Source: JBBDMU01 sp040905685
GTDB taxonomy: Bacteria; Bacteroidota; Rhodothermia; Balneolales; Natronogracilivirgulaceae
Reading direction: 5' to 3'
NCBI GenBank assembly: GCA_040905685.1
Contig: JBBDRB010000105.1
Span: 161,392-225,391 of the forward strand
Length of the DNA: 64,000 nt
This document shows positions 24,676-34,094 of the stretch, piece by piece. A model generated the notes under the pieces. It did no database searches and was not told the origin of the DNA. It saw nothing but the letters and a program-made list of their open reading frames with translations. Each line of letters opens with the position of its first letter. The stretch's first letter is position 1. A program made the position numbers and the translations under genes.

Positions 24676-25991
24676 TTAAAACAACTGGTATAACGTATGA
24701 CCTAAGATCATAGCGATCAAAAGGGGACAGATAAATTTGATAAAGACGACCCAGACGGCGCCGAACCCGCTGCTTTCGACGGCGGGGAACCCTTTTTTCA
24801 TTTCCAGCAGGGCGTTCTCGGTCTTCCAGAAATAACTCAGGAAGATGCAGATCATAAGTCCGCCAAGCGGCAGGCCGATCTCGTTAAATACGGCCACGAG
24901 GATATCGATCAGGGCCGTATCGTAGGAAACCACTACGGCAAACAGCCCGACCAGGCTGCCCATCAGCCAGGCCGCCTTTTTGCGGGAGAGCCCGTGTTCG
25001 TCGATGACGTAGGCGACGGGCACCTCCAGCAGGGAAATAGAAGAGGTCAGGGCGGCCAGGCCCAGCAGAATGAAAAATGAGATACCCAGGAACATGCCCA
25101 GCAGTCCGCCGATGTTGTGGAACATCTCCGGGAGCACATCAAAGACGAGGGTCACGCTGGAGATCAGCGCCCCGTCGGGCCCCAGGATCTGCACGCCGCC
25201 GGCCTGGGCGGCAAACATGGCCGGGATCACCAGCAAGCCTGCCAGGATGGCAATGCCAATATCGGCCAGGGTCACATAGACGGCCGATTCCACCACATTC
25301 TGATCATTTTTAATATAAGAGCCGTAGGTGATCAGCACCCCCATGCCCAGAGACAGGGAGAAAAAAGCCTGGCCCATGGCCGACAGGATCAGTCCGCCGT
25401 CGAGGGTCGAGAAATCCGGCCTGAAGTATACGCTCAGGCCTTCGGCGCTGCCGGGGAGGGTGAACACATAGCCCGACATGATGACTAAAATGATGATGAG
25501 CACGGGCATGAGGAACTTGGTGGCCCGTTCGATGCCCTGGCTGACCCCTCCGGTAATAATGTAGACGGTCAGGAGCATGAACAGGAGGGAAAACACCGCG
25601 TTTTTGGTGCCGTGGCCCAAATCTCCCAGCACGGCGGCTGTGCGGGCGGCGCCGAGGAAATAGAACACCTCCTCCAGCACATAGCCCAGGGTCCATCCCG
25701 ACAGGACCAGGTAAAACGTCAGGATCATTAAGGAGCACAGAATGGCCCAATAGCCAATGAGGGAAGTGAATGGGTTGTTCCGGCTTAAACCCGAAAATGC
25801 CCCTGCGGGACCCTTCCGGGTCCTTCGTCCGATGGTCAGTTCGGCGATCATCACCGGAAAGCCGATCGCCAGGCAGCACAGCAAATAGATTACGATAAAG
25901 GCCGCTCCCCCGTTATCGGCAACCTGGGTGGGAAACCCCCATATGTTGCCGAGTCCGACAGCCGAACCGGCTGCAGCCAGGACAAACCCGA
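24676..25991. repeat. Near-perfect 1316-base direct repeat, unit 2
   Basis: Second unit of the tandem symporter repeat described at 23190-24505. Flanks on both sides differ from unit 1, so the repeat is confined to the coding sequence. Confidence 0.9.
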
Positions 25992-26040
25992 TTTTCGTGT
26001 TCCACTTGCCCCTGGTTTGTACGGGTGATTTGTCAGCCAA
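24676..26040 (-). CDS. Sodium-dependent amino-acid-type symporter (NSS/SNF family), copy 2
   Basis: A 454-residue NSS-family symporter paralogous to copy 1, in tandem and same orientation, separated by 121 bases. The N-terminus reads MADKSPVQTRGKWNTKIG against MEETINTQNRGKWNTKFG in copy 1; the rest is the same protein. Like copy 1 it seems to start with TTG. The first 50 bases differ at many positions including silent ones, while the remainder is essentially identical, which suggests recent gene conversion between older duplicates. The substrate and reason for two copies are unknown. Confidence 0.9.
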   Translation of the reverse strand: MADKSPVQTRGKWNTKIGFVLAAAGSAVGLGNIWGFPTQVADNGGAAFIVIYLLCCLAIGFPVMIAELTIGRRTRKGPAGAFSGLSRNNPFTSLIGYWAILCSLMILTFYLVLSGWTLGYVLEEVFYFLGAARTAAVLGDLGHGTKNAVFSLLFMLLTVYIITGGVSQGIERATKFLMPVLIIILVIMSGYVFTLPGSAEGLSVYFRPDFSTLDGGLILSAMGQAFFSLSLGMGVLITYGSYIKNDQNVVESAVYVTLADIGIAILAGLLVIPAMFAAQAGGVQILGPDGALISSVTLVFDVLPEMFHNIGGLLGMFLGISFFILLGLAALTSSISLLEVPVAYVIDEHGLSRKKAAWLMGSLVGLFAVVVSYDTALIDILVAVFNEIGLPLGGLMICIFLSYFWKTENALLEMKKGFPAVESSGFGAVWVVFIKFICPLLIAMILGHTLYQLF

Positions 26041-26069
26041 AATGTGCCAGTAATTTTATTAAATGGTTG

Positions 26070-27509
26070 TCAGCGGATAACTTTTTGAATTCCAAGCCAG
26101 ACTCCGGCATTATTGCTGTAAAGCTGGCCGGTATCGGCGGCAAAAGCAGCGTTGAAATATAAATCAGATAGATAAGGTAACAGAGTTTGGGTTTCGAGCA
26201 AAAAGGAAAATTGCGTCAGGCCATGGTAATAAGGATAGTCCTCACCGCGAGGCTCCTCAACGGTACCGTAGGTTCCGTAGTTTCTGCTGTAGGTAATAAG
26301 GGTACGGTATGAGAAAGCGGGGCTTATCGCTCCTCCGGCCCCGAGATGATGGGCCACAATGCGGTTGTTTTCTATGCCCGGTCCATCATCACGGGGGAAA
26401 AATAAGGGATTGCCCAGGGTCCTTCCGAAATAGGTCCAGCCGCTCCGGTACAGGAAGTGATTGTAGTAATTTTCGTTTCCTTTTTCACCGTCCCGGAAAT
26501 TACCCGGATCCGGCCGCCGCGGCCCATCCTGCCATTTGGTGTATAAAAATTCATAGGTTATGGCTGAAAGCAAGCTTTGCTGATTGGCGGATGCTATGCT
26601 GATGCCCAGTAGCCCGTCCTGCGGACTCTTAAGCTTAAGGTTATCCTTGGTCTCAAGGGGGAACTGGCGGTAAACAGAGGTATGGAAGCGTCCCAGGTTT
26701 ATCATAAATCCGGCATCCCATGCCCCCAGGTGATCGCCCAGCATGTAATCGTCTTCTCCGGGAGGAGCATTTTCATGGCCGCTTTTGACAAGGAACACCC
26801 TTTTGAAATCTGTAAATTTGCCGGGAAGGTTCCCTAATTCGGGATGTTCGCCTCCCCATACCGTATAATGCATCAGGCCCCCGTAAACGTTAAATATATT
26901 TTGTCCCCCGAGTTTGACATACCCTGACTTCTCATGCAGCCAGGGCCTGGCCGTGTAGCGGTTGTCCCCGAACCAGCCATGGGCTATGTGACCCCTTACG
27001 GCGATAAAATCTTTTGTATAGGGCACAGAAAGCCAGTCAGGGATGCGGAGCCCTATTTTGGGCATAGGGGTGGCGTTGTGGCTCCATCCCAGGGATCCGG
27101 ATGAAAGCCAGGGGTCATGCATCCCGTGGGCCTCCTTTATCCGGCCGCCATAGATCCGCACCGGTCCATACCGTACGTGGAGGTAGAGTTGATTGAACCA
27201 GGCTGAATTTTGTCCGTCCTGTCTGCCGATAAGATCAAATCCTGCGGCATAATCCAAAAGCCGGTCAGGGTGAAGCGGAGTATCGGCGCTGATCCTAAGG
27301 TATGCTGCGGACCGGCCCGACCCGGGTATTCCATTTCTGTTTGCCAGCAGCCAGAAAGGGATATCACCTGGCATACCGCCCGTGATGTTAAGGCCAACCC
27401 GTAGATCCGGACGCTTTTCCGGCTGGGCTTCCATAATATGCAGGCATCCCGAAAGCAGGATGATCAGGGTGGTTACGGCTGATAACTGCACTTGAAAGTA
27501 AGAAGGCAC
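26070..27509 (-). CDS. Wzi-like capsule assembly outer membrane protein
   Basis: A predicted outer-membrane beta-barrel of the capsule-assembly Wzi family (about 479 residues), with the family's N-terminal PFWLLANRNG and alternating aromatic/polar strands, ending in a strand-like GVWLGIQKVIR. Wzi of E. coli binds capsule at the cell surface. The frame is open upstream into the catalase gene, but the catalase terminator separates them, so the start must be downstream of 27568. GTG at 27509 gives a good signal peptide (hydrophobic LSAVTTLIILLSGC); GTG at 27491 is an alternative. No capsule genes adjoin it. The start is uncertain, the family is likely. Confidence 0.75.
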   Translation of the reverse strand: MPSYFQVQLSAVTTLIILLSGCLHIMEAQPEKRPDLRVGLNITGGMPGDIPFWLLANRNGIPGSGRSAAYLRISADTPLHPDRLLDYAAGFDLIGRQDGQNSAWFNQLYLHVRYGPVRIYGGRIKEAHGMHDPWLSSGSLGWSHNATPMPKIGLRIPDWLSVPYTKDFIAVRGHIAHGWFGDNRYTARPWLHEKSGYVKLGGQNIFNVYGGLMHYTVWGGEHPELGNLPGKFTDFKRVFLVKSGHENAPPGEDDYMLGDHLGAWDAGFMINLGRFHTSVYRQFPLETKDNLKLKSPQDGLLGISIASANQQSLLSAITYEFLYTKWQDGPRRPDPGNFRDGEKGNENYYNHFLYRSGWTYFGRTLGNPLFFPRDDGPGIENNRIVAHHLGAGGAISPAFSYRTLITYSRNYGTYGTVEEPRGEDYPYYHGLTQFSFLLETQTLLPYLSDLYFNAAFAADTGQLYSNNAGVWLGIQKVIR

Positions 27510-27567
27510 TCTTGCCAGATTCTGATGAATAATTGCCGGCCTGGTACCTAATAATCTAATCAAAATA

Positions 27568-27605
27568 AAGAAGCCGGGCAATGCAAATGGACTGCCCGGC
27601 TTCTT
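27568..27605 (-). terminator. Rho-independent terminator of the catalase gene
   Basis: A perfect 13-base inverted repeat (27568-27580 and 27593-27605), GC-rich at its core, with a 12-base loop. On the minus strand it is followed by CTTCTTTATTTT. It lies 21 bases after the catalase stop. Confidence 0.85.
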
Positions 27606-27625
27606 CGTACACACCATATTTTGAT

Positions 27626-29110
27626 TTAGTTTTCGGTGGTTTGACCCATAGCTTCTTCGAGGTCTACTCCCAATCCTTCGGCAATACGCGTTCCATATTC
27701 CACATCGGCACGAAAGAAATTGCAAATCTGGCGAAGCGTAATTCGCTCGTCTCGGATGCCGCTCATATGCCCGACAATATTATGGACCAGGCGGGTTTTT
27801 TGATCATCTGTCATCAGACGGTACAGATCCCCGGCCTGAACAAAATTGTCGGTATTGTATTGGTAAGCCGTACGGCCGGATTCACCCTCAAGCTCGAAAG
27901 GCGTTTCAGTCTGGGAGCGGTCTTCTTTGGGTGTCTCTTCATAACTGTTCGGCTCATAGTTTACCGCACGGCCTCCATTGCCGTCGGTTCTCATGGCCCC
28001 GTCACGCTGATAGTTGTTGACACCGTCTTTTGCCGCGTACGGGCAGTTAACGGGGATATTGTGATAATTCGGCCCGAGGCGATGGCGCTGGGTGTCAGGA
28101 TAAGAAAATACCCGGCCCTGAAGCATCTTATCGGGCGAGAGTTCGACTCCCGGTACCAGGTTGGCCGGACTGAAGGCCGCCTGTTCAACATCGGCGAAGT
28201 AATTCTCAGGGTTTCTGTTAAGGACCAGAACACCAAGGTCATGCAGGGGATAATCCTTATGTGACCATACTTTGGTTACGTCAAAGGGGTCGAACCGATA
28301 GGTCTTCGCATCTTCTTCGGGCATGATCTGGACCTTAACGTTCCACCGGGCATCGTTGCCGCTTTCAATATGATCATAAAGGTCACGGGTTGCATTGTCC
28401 GGATCGGCTCCGGCTACTCTCTGTGCTTCTTCGGCAGTAAAATTCTCGATTCCGGCCGCTGTTTTAAAATGATATTTTACCCAGACCCGTTTGCCTTCGT
28501 CGTTAATCCATGCGTAGGTATGGCTTCCGTAGCCGTTCATGTTCCGGTAGGTTTTGGGCGTTCCGCGATCGGAGAACAAAATTGTTACCTGATGGGTTGT
28601 TTCCGGACTGTGAGATATGAAATCCCAGAACATGTTCGGGTCTTTCAGATTGGTCCGGGGATTTCTTTTCTGGGTATGAATGAAATCAGGAAATTTTACC
28701 GGATCCTGAAGAAAAAAGACCGGTGTGTTATTGCCGACAAGATCGTAGTTTCCTTCTCCGGTATAAAATTTAAGTGCAAAGCCCCGGGGATCCCTTTCGG
28801 CATCGGCCGAGCCTTTTTCACCGCCAACCGTTGAAAAGCGTAAAAAGACGTCGGTCTTTTTACCCACTTTACCCAGGAAATCGGCCTTTGAGTATTTGGT
28901 GAGGTCATCGGTAACCTCAAAATATCCGAATGCCCCTGCACCTTTGGCATGGACAACACGCTCAGGGATGCGTTCCCTGTCGAAATGCGCAATTTTCTCA
29001 ACATAAAAATAATCCTGCAGCAGGAGGGGGCCGCGTTCCCCTGCCGATAATGAGTTTTGATTATTGGCAACAGGGGCACCAAAACCGGTGCTTAGCTTTT
29101 TCTTCTTCAT
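27626..29110 (-). CDS. katA: Haem catalase (small-subunit, KatA type)
   Basis: Decomposes hydrogen peroxide. The 494-residue protein has the distal catalytic His54 (RVVHAKGAGAFG) and Asn127 (DLVGNNTP), and the proximal haem-ligand Tyr337 (RVFSYPDTQRHRLG). Length fits a small-subunit monofunctional catalase without the flavodoxin-like C-terminal domain of KatE. There is no signal peptide. It is a single-gene unit: its own terminator follows, and the upstream gap to ponA is 76 bases. No OxyR-type gene is next to it. Confidence 0.96.
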   Translation of the reverse strand: MKKKKLSTGFGAPVANNQNSLSAGERGPLLLQDYFYVEKIAHFDRERIPERVVHAKGAGAFGYFEVTDDLTKYSKADFLGKVGKKTDVFLRFSTVGGEKGSADAERDPRGFALKFYTGEGNYDLVGNNTPVFFLQDPVKFPDFIHTQKRNPRTNLKDPNMFWDFISHSPETTHQVTILFSDRGTPKTYRNMNGYGSHTYAWINDEGKRVWVKYHFKTAAGIENFTAEEAQRVAGADPDNATRDLYDHIESGNDARWNVKVQIMPEEDAKTYRFDPFDVTKVWSHKDYPLHDLGVLVLNRNPENYFADVEQAAFSPANLVPGVELSPDKMLQGRVFSYPDTQRHRLGPNYHNIPVNCPYAAKDGVNNYQRDGAMRTDGNGGRAVNYEPNSYEETPKEDRSQTETPFELEGESGRTAYQYNTDNFVQAGDLYRLMTDDQKTRLVHNIVGHMSGIRDERITLRQICNFFRADVEYGTRIAEGLGVDLEEAMGQTTEN

Positions 29111-29186
29111 CAGGTCTCTTGGTTTTTTAAAAATTTCTATAACTGGCAGGGGTCATGATAAGCAAAATATAATGAAAAATATAGCC

Positions 29187-31655
29187 TTACCAGCTTATTC
29201 TGCCATTACCGCTATCATCGCCGGTCCGCCGGATCTCCTCATCGGGAGGGGGTTCAAGGATGAGCCCCTGCGGTTGTTCAAAAGCGTCGTAACTCCAGTT
29301 CAAAGTGGAATCGGAGGTGCTTTTATTGATAAAGCTTCCCACAATGGGCAAAGCCGTCCGTGCGCCCTGTCCCCAATAGGTATTTTCAGGGAAGCGAACC
29401 CGGTAATCTTCACCCCCCACCCAGGACCCTATCACCAGATGGGGCATCATGGCAATGAACCAGTTATCAGAGCTATTATTAGTCGTACCCGTTTTGCCGG
29501 CGATATCCTGCCTGATATTAAACTGATTTGCAATCCTCACACCGGTTCCCATCCATCCGGGTCCGCCGCGGATGACCCCGCGCATCATATCGATCATGAT
29601 GTAGGCTGTTTCCGGGCTGACGGCTTCCTGCTGAAGCTCGGAATGATATTCCACCAGTACATTACCCTCTTTATCCTCAATCCGGGTAATGGCCAGCGGC
29701 TCGATATGAACGCCCTTATTGGCAAATGTGGAATAGGCACTGGTCATTTCCAAAAGGGTTACCTCGGCCGTTCCCAGGGCTATGGCCGGATTGGTATGCA
29801 GGGGTGATTTATTAATACCCAAATTTTTTGCCATTTCGGAAATCCGGACGCCGGCCTCCCTTAAATCCTCCTGGCGGTTGGTGCCATGGGCTCCGGCCAG
29901 TTCCGGCAAAAGGCGCACGGTAATATTATTCAAACTCCGGCCCAGGCCCTGGCTCAGGGGGATCATTTCAGGTCCGCTGGGAACCACCGGGTCCCGCGGT
30001 GCCCAAACATCGCCGTTATTTGCATAAAAGCTGACCGGGTATTTGGAGAAGCGGTGATAAGGGCGGTATCCGTTGTCGATGGCTACCGAATAGACAAACG
30101 GTTTAAAGGTCGAGCCGGTTTGCCGCCTTGACTGGTAGACGTTATCGCGCTGGATCTGGCTGTAATCCGATCCGCCTATCCAGGCCATGATGTTCCCGCT
30201 GGTCGGTTCTATGGCCACAAATCCGGCTTCCAGCCTGGTTCTTGCGAGTTTAACGGAATCTATAAAGGCTTCATCCAGGTTCAGGGAATCGAGCACTTCA
30301 TTTCGTGTCTTATAACCAAAAAAGCCATTTTTATATTCATCGGTTTCTTCTATAAAGGAATCCAGGTAATCAGGGTATTCATCCCAGTATTTGTCCATGT
30401 ATTCGCCCCCGGCTGAAGTCCATTCGGCCACAAAACGCTCCTGAAGTTCTTTGAGCTGCTCTTCCATGGCCTGCTGGGCGTGAAACTGCATCCTCGAGTC
30501 GATGGTGGTATGTATGACCAGTCCGTCGGTGTACAGATCATATCCGTTTTCCTGTGCCCAGTTCTGAGCCTGCTGACGGACATACTCGCCAAAATAGCGG
30601 CTTTGGCGGCCGGTTTTAAATGGGGGGTTGTATTCCAGGACAATGGGCTCATTCCGGTAATTTTCATATTCATCCGGGGAAAGCAGGTTACGCTTTACCA
30701 TCTGGCTCATGACCACATTACGACGAAACGTGGATCGATCTTCCCGGATCCGGGGATTATAGGCGTAAACGGCTTTCAGGGTACCGATCATGGTTGCCGC
30801 CTCGGGAACGGTCAGCTGACTGGCCGGTTTATTGAAGTGGGTGAGGGCCGCTGTTTCTATACCAAACGAGCTGTTGCTGAACTCGACGGTATTGAGGTAC
30901 ATCTCAATGATCTCCCTCTTGGTATAATTTTTTTCAATCTGTATGGCCGTAATGATCTCCCTCAGCTTGCGTCGTACCGATACTTCCCGGCCAATATTCC
31001 GGTACAGGTTCCGGGCCAGCTGCTGGGAAATGGTAGATCCCCCCTGTGGATTGCCAGACAGCACATGATACGGTATGGCCAGGGTCCGGTACATGTCAAT
31101 TCCCCAGTGTGAATAGAACCGGTGATCTTCGGTGGCGACCAGGGCATCGATCACATGGGGGGAGATGTTCTCGTAGGTGACGTAGGTTCTGTTTTCCGTA
31201 AAGTATTTATCCAGTTCAACGCCATCACGGCTCATAACAAAGGAAGCAATGTCGTTTTTAGGATTTTCAAGTTCCTGAATGGATGGCAAGCCCTGAAATA
31301 AATAGACCACATAGGCGCCGCCCAGCAACAGCATGATCAGCAGCAGGATCCCAAAACCGTTAAAGAGATCTCCCCAGCCAATCCGGATATCATCTCCGTT
31401 ATTTTTCCCGGGTCGCGGAGGAGATGGCGGCGGGGCCGATGAAGACACGGCATAGGTGGCGGTTTTCTTTTTACGGTTTTCCCTCTGTTTGAGCAAGGCC
31501 CTGTTCAGGAAGCCACGTGACGATGCGGACGAATCATCCTCGACGGCCGGTTTGCCTTTTTCTGAATCAGAACGGCGTTCTTCCAGAATTTTGCGGCGAT
31601 ACTCCGGATCATTGAAATACCGGTCCATATCATGTTTATTCGTATCGTCGTTCAT
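29187..31655 (-). CDS. mrcA: Penicillin-binding protein 1A (bifunctional class A PBP)
   Basis: Polymerises and crosslinks peptidoglycan. The 822-residue protein has a charged cytoplasmic N-terminus with a Pro-rich stretch (APPPSPPRP), one transmembrane helix (about 101-120), a glycosyltransferase 51 domain (Glu176 in EDHRFYSHWG; GGSTISQQLARNLY) and a transpeptidase domain with Ser515-T-F-K518, Ser574-L-N and Lys721-T-G. It starts 3 bases after lpxH in a four-gene run. An LpoA-like possible partner is encoded at 15478. Confidence 0.95.
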   Translation of the reverse strand: MNDDTNKHDMDRYFNDPEYRRKILEERRSDSEKGKPAVEDDSSASSRGFLNRALLKQRENRKKKTATYAVSSSAPPPSPPRPGKNNGDDIRIGWGDLFNGFGILLLIMLLLGGAYVVYLFQGLPSIQELENPKNDIASFVMSRDGVELDKYFTENRTYVTYENISPHVIDALVATEDHRFYSHWGIDMYRTLAIPYHVLSGNPQGGSTISQQLARNLYRNIGREVSVRRKLREIITAIQIEKNYTKREIIEMYLNTVEFSNSSFGIETAALTHFNKPASQLTVPEAATMIGTLKAVYAYNPRIREDRSTFRRNVVMSQMVKRNLLSPDEYENYRNEPIVLEYNPPFKTGRQSRYFGEYVRQQAQNWAQENGYDLYTDGLVIHTTIDSRMQFHAQQAMEEQLKELQERFVAEWTSAGGEYMDKYWDEYPDYLDSFIEETDEYKNGFFGYKTRNEVLDSLNLDEAFIDSVKLARTRLEAGFVAIEPTSGNIMAWIGGSDYSQIQRDNVYQSRRQTGSTFKPFVYSVAIDNGYRPYHRFSKYPVSFYANNGDVWAPRDPVVPSGPEMIPLSQGLGRSLNNITVRLLPELAGAHGTNRQEDLREAGVRISEMAKNLGINKSPLHTNPAIALGTAEVTLLEMTSAYSTFANKGVHIEPLAITRIEDKEGNVLVEYHSELQQEAVSPETAYIMIDMMRGVIRGGPGWMGTGVRIANQFNIRQDIAGKTGTTNNSSDNWFIAMMPHLVIGSWVGGEDYRVRFPENTYWGQGARTALPIVGSFINKSTSDSTLNWSYDAFEQPQGLILEPPPDEEIRRTGDDSGNGRISW

Positions 31656-31658
31656 ATA

Positions 31659-32459
31659 TCAATGAGAAAAATGAGTGGAGTTAAGGGTTGTAAAAGTATT
31701 GGAATCACCATCCCAGGTAACGAGATAAAAGCTTTTATTGGCATAAATGCCGGCCGTCCTGTCATTAAAAAAATTACCAAGATTCATGTATACCTTGTTA
31801 CCGAACGCACTGAAAAGTGGTTTATGGTGATGCCCGCAAATTACGGTATCCGCTTTCTCCTTCAGGTGATGGACAGCCCATGAATCCAAACGGGGATTCC
31901 CGGGCTTAAAAGCTGCTTTAAGCTGCCGGTTGATCCTGGAATAGAGCCGCATGAGCCCTATGCCCGAGCGCGCGGGCAGAATCTTCTTATACAGGCTGAC
32001 AAAATACACATTTCTGATCAAACGATGAAAAAAAGGTCTCGGTAAACCGAAAACTTGATCGGACAGACCGTCTCCATGCATCAGGAAAATCCGGTTGTTA
32101 TCCAGGTCGAACATGCGGTATTCATGTTCGATGTCAAATCCGATATCTTTCAGATAGGAACCCGTCCAGTTGTCATGGTTGCCGGTAATGAACAGGGTGC
32201 CCGGTTTTTTTTTATGCAGAGCGGCGAAGCGCTCAAGAACAGAGGGAGCAACCCGGGGGGGGCGGTCCGGGTATTCCATCCAGTAATCAAATAAATCGCC
32301 GAGAATGATGATTTCCATTTTCATAGACTCCGCATAATCGATCATGGACAACAGGTCTGTTTCTATTTCCCGGTTTTTTTCAGGGCTGAAGCCGCCCAGA
32401 TGAACATCGGAAATAAACAGATACCGGGGTTCCGGGGCGATCTTAAAAAGTTCGGTCAT
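31659..32459 (-). CDS. lpxH: UDP-2,3-diacylglucosamine diphosphatase (LpxH-type metallophosphoesterase)
   Basis: Releases UMP from UDP-diacylglucosamine to give lipid X in lipid A synthesis. The 266-residue protein has the calcineurin-like metal motifs in order: Asp18-x-His20 (SDVHLGG), GDLFDYW, GNHD (94-96) and GHHHKP near the C-terminus. The DVHLG and GDLFD...W pattern is that of LpxH rather than of general phosphoesterases. The ATG overlaps the NYN gene stop by 4 bases. It implies an LPS-bearing outer membrane. Confidence 0.88.
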   Translation of the reverse strand: MTELFKIAPEPRYLFISDVHLGGFSPEKNREIETDLLSMIDYAESMKMEIIILGDLFDYWMEYPDRPPRVAPSVLERFAALHKKKPGTLFITGNHDNWTGSYLKDIGFDIEHEYRMFDLDNNRIFLMHGDGLSDQVFGLPRPFFHRLIRNVYFVSLYKKILPARSGIGLMRLYSRINRQLKAAFKPGNPRLDSWAVHHLKEKADTVICGHHHKPLFSAFGNKVYMNLGNFFNDRTAGIYANKSFYLVTWDGDSNTFTTLNSTHFSH

Positions 32460-32959
32460 GGCTTATCTTTGTTGAATAACCGAAGCATTTCTTCCACCTC
32501 ATGGTCGCTTACTTCTACATCCGCCTTTTTTAACGGATGACCCGCTGATGATGCCGTATCCTGTTCCCGGGCATGGGTCCGGGAACCGATCTTCAGTATG
32601 AAATTATGGGCTGTAAGCGTTTCGGCACCCTGGCGGCGGGCACGGTCAAGTACCTCCCGGTCATTGCTCACAACAATCCATTGGTTAGCCAGGTTCTTAT
32701 TTTTCAGCCGGTTGATGATGGCTTCATCCGCACTTTTGCCTCCGCCAAAGGCCACCCGGCAATGATGCGGCTTCATTCCAAGATGCAGGGGATATCCATC
32801 GAAGACCAGCAGGGCCTTTCTTTTTTGGCTGATACACAATCCATCGATCAGTGAAGTCAGATATTCGATACCATCGAGCCGGTTGCCGGCATAACCTTTA
32901 AGCACATCAGGGAGAAGGTGCATCACATTATGAGCATCTATCAACCACTGCTTTTGCAT
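32456..32959 (-). CDS. NYN-domain (YacP-like) putative RNase
   Basis: A 167-residue PIN-like protein. Acidic active-site candidates are Asp8 and Asn11 in LIDAHNV, Asp in LLVFDGYP, Asp in KSADEAIINRL and Asp in VVSNDREVL. This matches the NYN/YacP family, to which the Bacillus ribosome-associated endonuclease Rae1 belongs. It lies between ispB and lpxH with gaps of +4 and -4 bases, so it is co-transcribed with envelope genes; why is not clear. Confidence 0.82.
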   Translation of the reverse strand: MQKQWLIDAHNVMHLLPDVLKGYAGNRLDGIEYLTSLIDGLCISQKRKALLVFDGYPLHLGMKPHHCRVAFGGGKSADEAIINRLKNKNLANQWIVVSNDREVLDRARRQGAETLTAHNFILKIGSRTHAREQDTASSAGHPLKKADVEVSDHEVEEMLRLFNKDKP

Positions 32960-32963
32960 GGCT

Positions 32964-33983
32964 TTATTTTTTTCGTGTGATTACAAAGTCAATAAAATCC
33001 AGCATGCTTTGCCGTTCATCGGTGTCGGGAAATCTCTCCAGGAGGACCCGCGCTTTTTCCGTGTGTGAATTCATGTGGGTACGGGCATAATCAAGGCCGT
33101 TCTTTTCCCTGACGATGCGCACAATTTCGCTGATCTCAGACTGTGATTTGTTACGCCTGCCAAACAGCCGGATAAGTTTGCGGCGTTCCATCAGACCACA
33201 GCGGTCAAGAGCGGCTATCATGGGCAGGGTGATCTTGCGTTCCTTGATATCATTGCCTTTCGGTTTGCCGACATCATCGGCGCCATAATCAAACAAATCG
33301 TCCCGGATCTGGAAGGCTATGCCCAGATGCTCGCCTACTTCAGCTAACAAACGGTGTTTTTCAACATCTTCCGTCGCGCTGATGGCGCCGCACTGGCAGC
33401 AGGCAGAAAGCAGACTGGCCGTTTTTTCCGAGATGATCTTAAAATATTTTTCTTCGGTCATGTTCAGCAGGCGGGAAGCTTTAAGCTGGCGGAGCTCACC
33501 TTCGCTCATCCGCTTAACCGAATTGGAAAGTACCTTAAGTAAAGCGAATTCATCGTTATCAAGGGCCACGAGCAGTCCTTTGGATAACAGGAAATCACCC
33601 AGCAGAACACTGGCTTTGTTTTTCCATATTTTATTGATACTGAAAAAACCCCTGCGCTGATCGGCTTCATCAACGACATCGTCATGGATCAGGGTCGCTG
33701 TGTGAAGCAGCTCTATCATGGTGGCGGCCGTAAACGTGCTTTCGCTGATCTTGCCGCATAAGCGGGCGGATAACAGAACCAGAATAGGCCTCATTTCCTT
33801 ACCCTTCATTTTCAGCAGGTAGTTAAGAATCTGGTTGAGCAGGAACACATCGGTGTTCAGGGCTTTCTTATAGTAAGCCTGAAAATCCTTCAGATCCCCT
33901 TTAATAGGAAGACGTATGTCCTTCAGGGATTTGGGTCTTGTCGAGGTGTTGCTTTCCTTTAATACTGTATCGGCACCCGTCAT
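32964..33983 (-). CDS. ispB: Long-chain polyprenyl diphosphate synthase
   Basis: Builds the side chain of a respiratory quinone (or similar) from FPP and IPP. The 339-residue protein has the first Asp-rich motif LIHDDVVDEADQRRG (Asp101, Asp102, Asp105) and the second FQIRDDLFDYGADDVGK. Small residues before the first motif fit a long-chain product. It is the first gene of the run with the NYN protein, lpxH and ponA. A promoter-like pair lies just upstream. Exact chain length cannot be read from sequence, so the symbol is tentative. Confidence 0.85.
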   Translation of the reverse strand: MTGADTVLKESNTSTRPKSLKDIRLPIKGDLKDFQAYYKKALNTDVFLLNQILNYLLKMKGKEMRPILVLLSARLCGKISESTFTAATMIELLHTATLIHDDVVDEADQRRGFFSINKIWKNKASVLLGDFLLSKGLLVALDNDEFALLKVLSNSVKRMSEGELRQLKASRLLNMTEEKYFKIISEKTASLLSACCQCGAISATEDVEKHRLLAEVGEHLGIAFQIRDDLFDYGADDVGKPKGNDIKERKITLPMIAALDRCGLMERRKLIRLFGRRNKSQSEISEIVRIVREKNGLDYARTHMNSHTEKARVLLERFPDTDERQSMLDFIDFVITRKK

Positions 33984-34026
33984 TACAGTGCTTTATAATC
34001 TTGGTTAATAATAAAATGGTAATATC

Positions 34027-34055
34027 TTAATAAAGCTTTTTTATAAAACTTACAA
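34027..34055 (-). promoter_or_regulatory. Probable promoter of ispB-NYN-lpxH-mrcA
   Basis: On the minus strand TTGTAA (34050-34055) and TATTAA (34027-34032) are separated by 17 bases. The predicted start near 34020 leaves a leader of about 37 bases before the ispB ATG at 33983. Confidence 0.45.
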
Positions 34056-34080
34056 GTTGCACATACTGTTAAGTGTAAGT
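34048..34080. repeat. Inverted repeat in the ispB/pfkA divergent region
   Basis: ACTTACA (34048-34054) and TGTAAGT (34074-34080) are perfect 7-base arms separated by 19 bases. One arm overlaps the -35 element of the proposed ispB promoter, so it could be an operator affecting either gene. Confidence 0.4.
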
Positions 34081-34094
34081 AAGTTCACGATTCT

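Noticed and set aside
23190..26040. Repeat as an insertion sequence or composite transposon
   Set aside because: The repeated unit is a symporter coding sequence; there is no transposase, terminal inverted repeat or target duplication.
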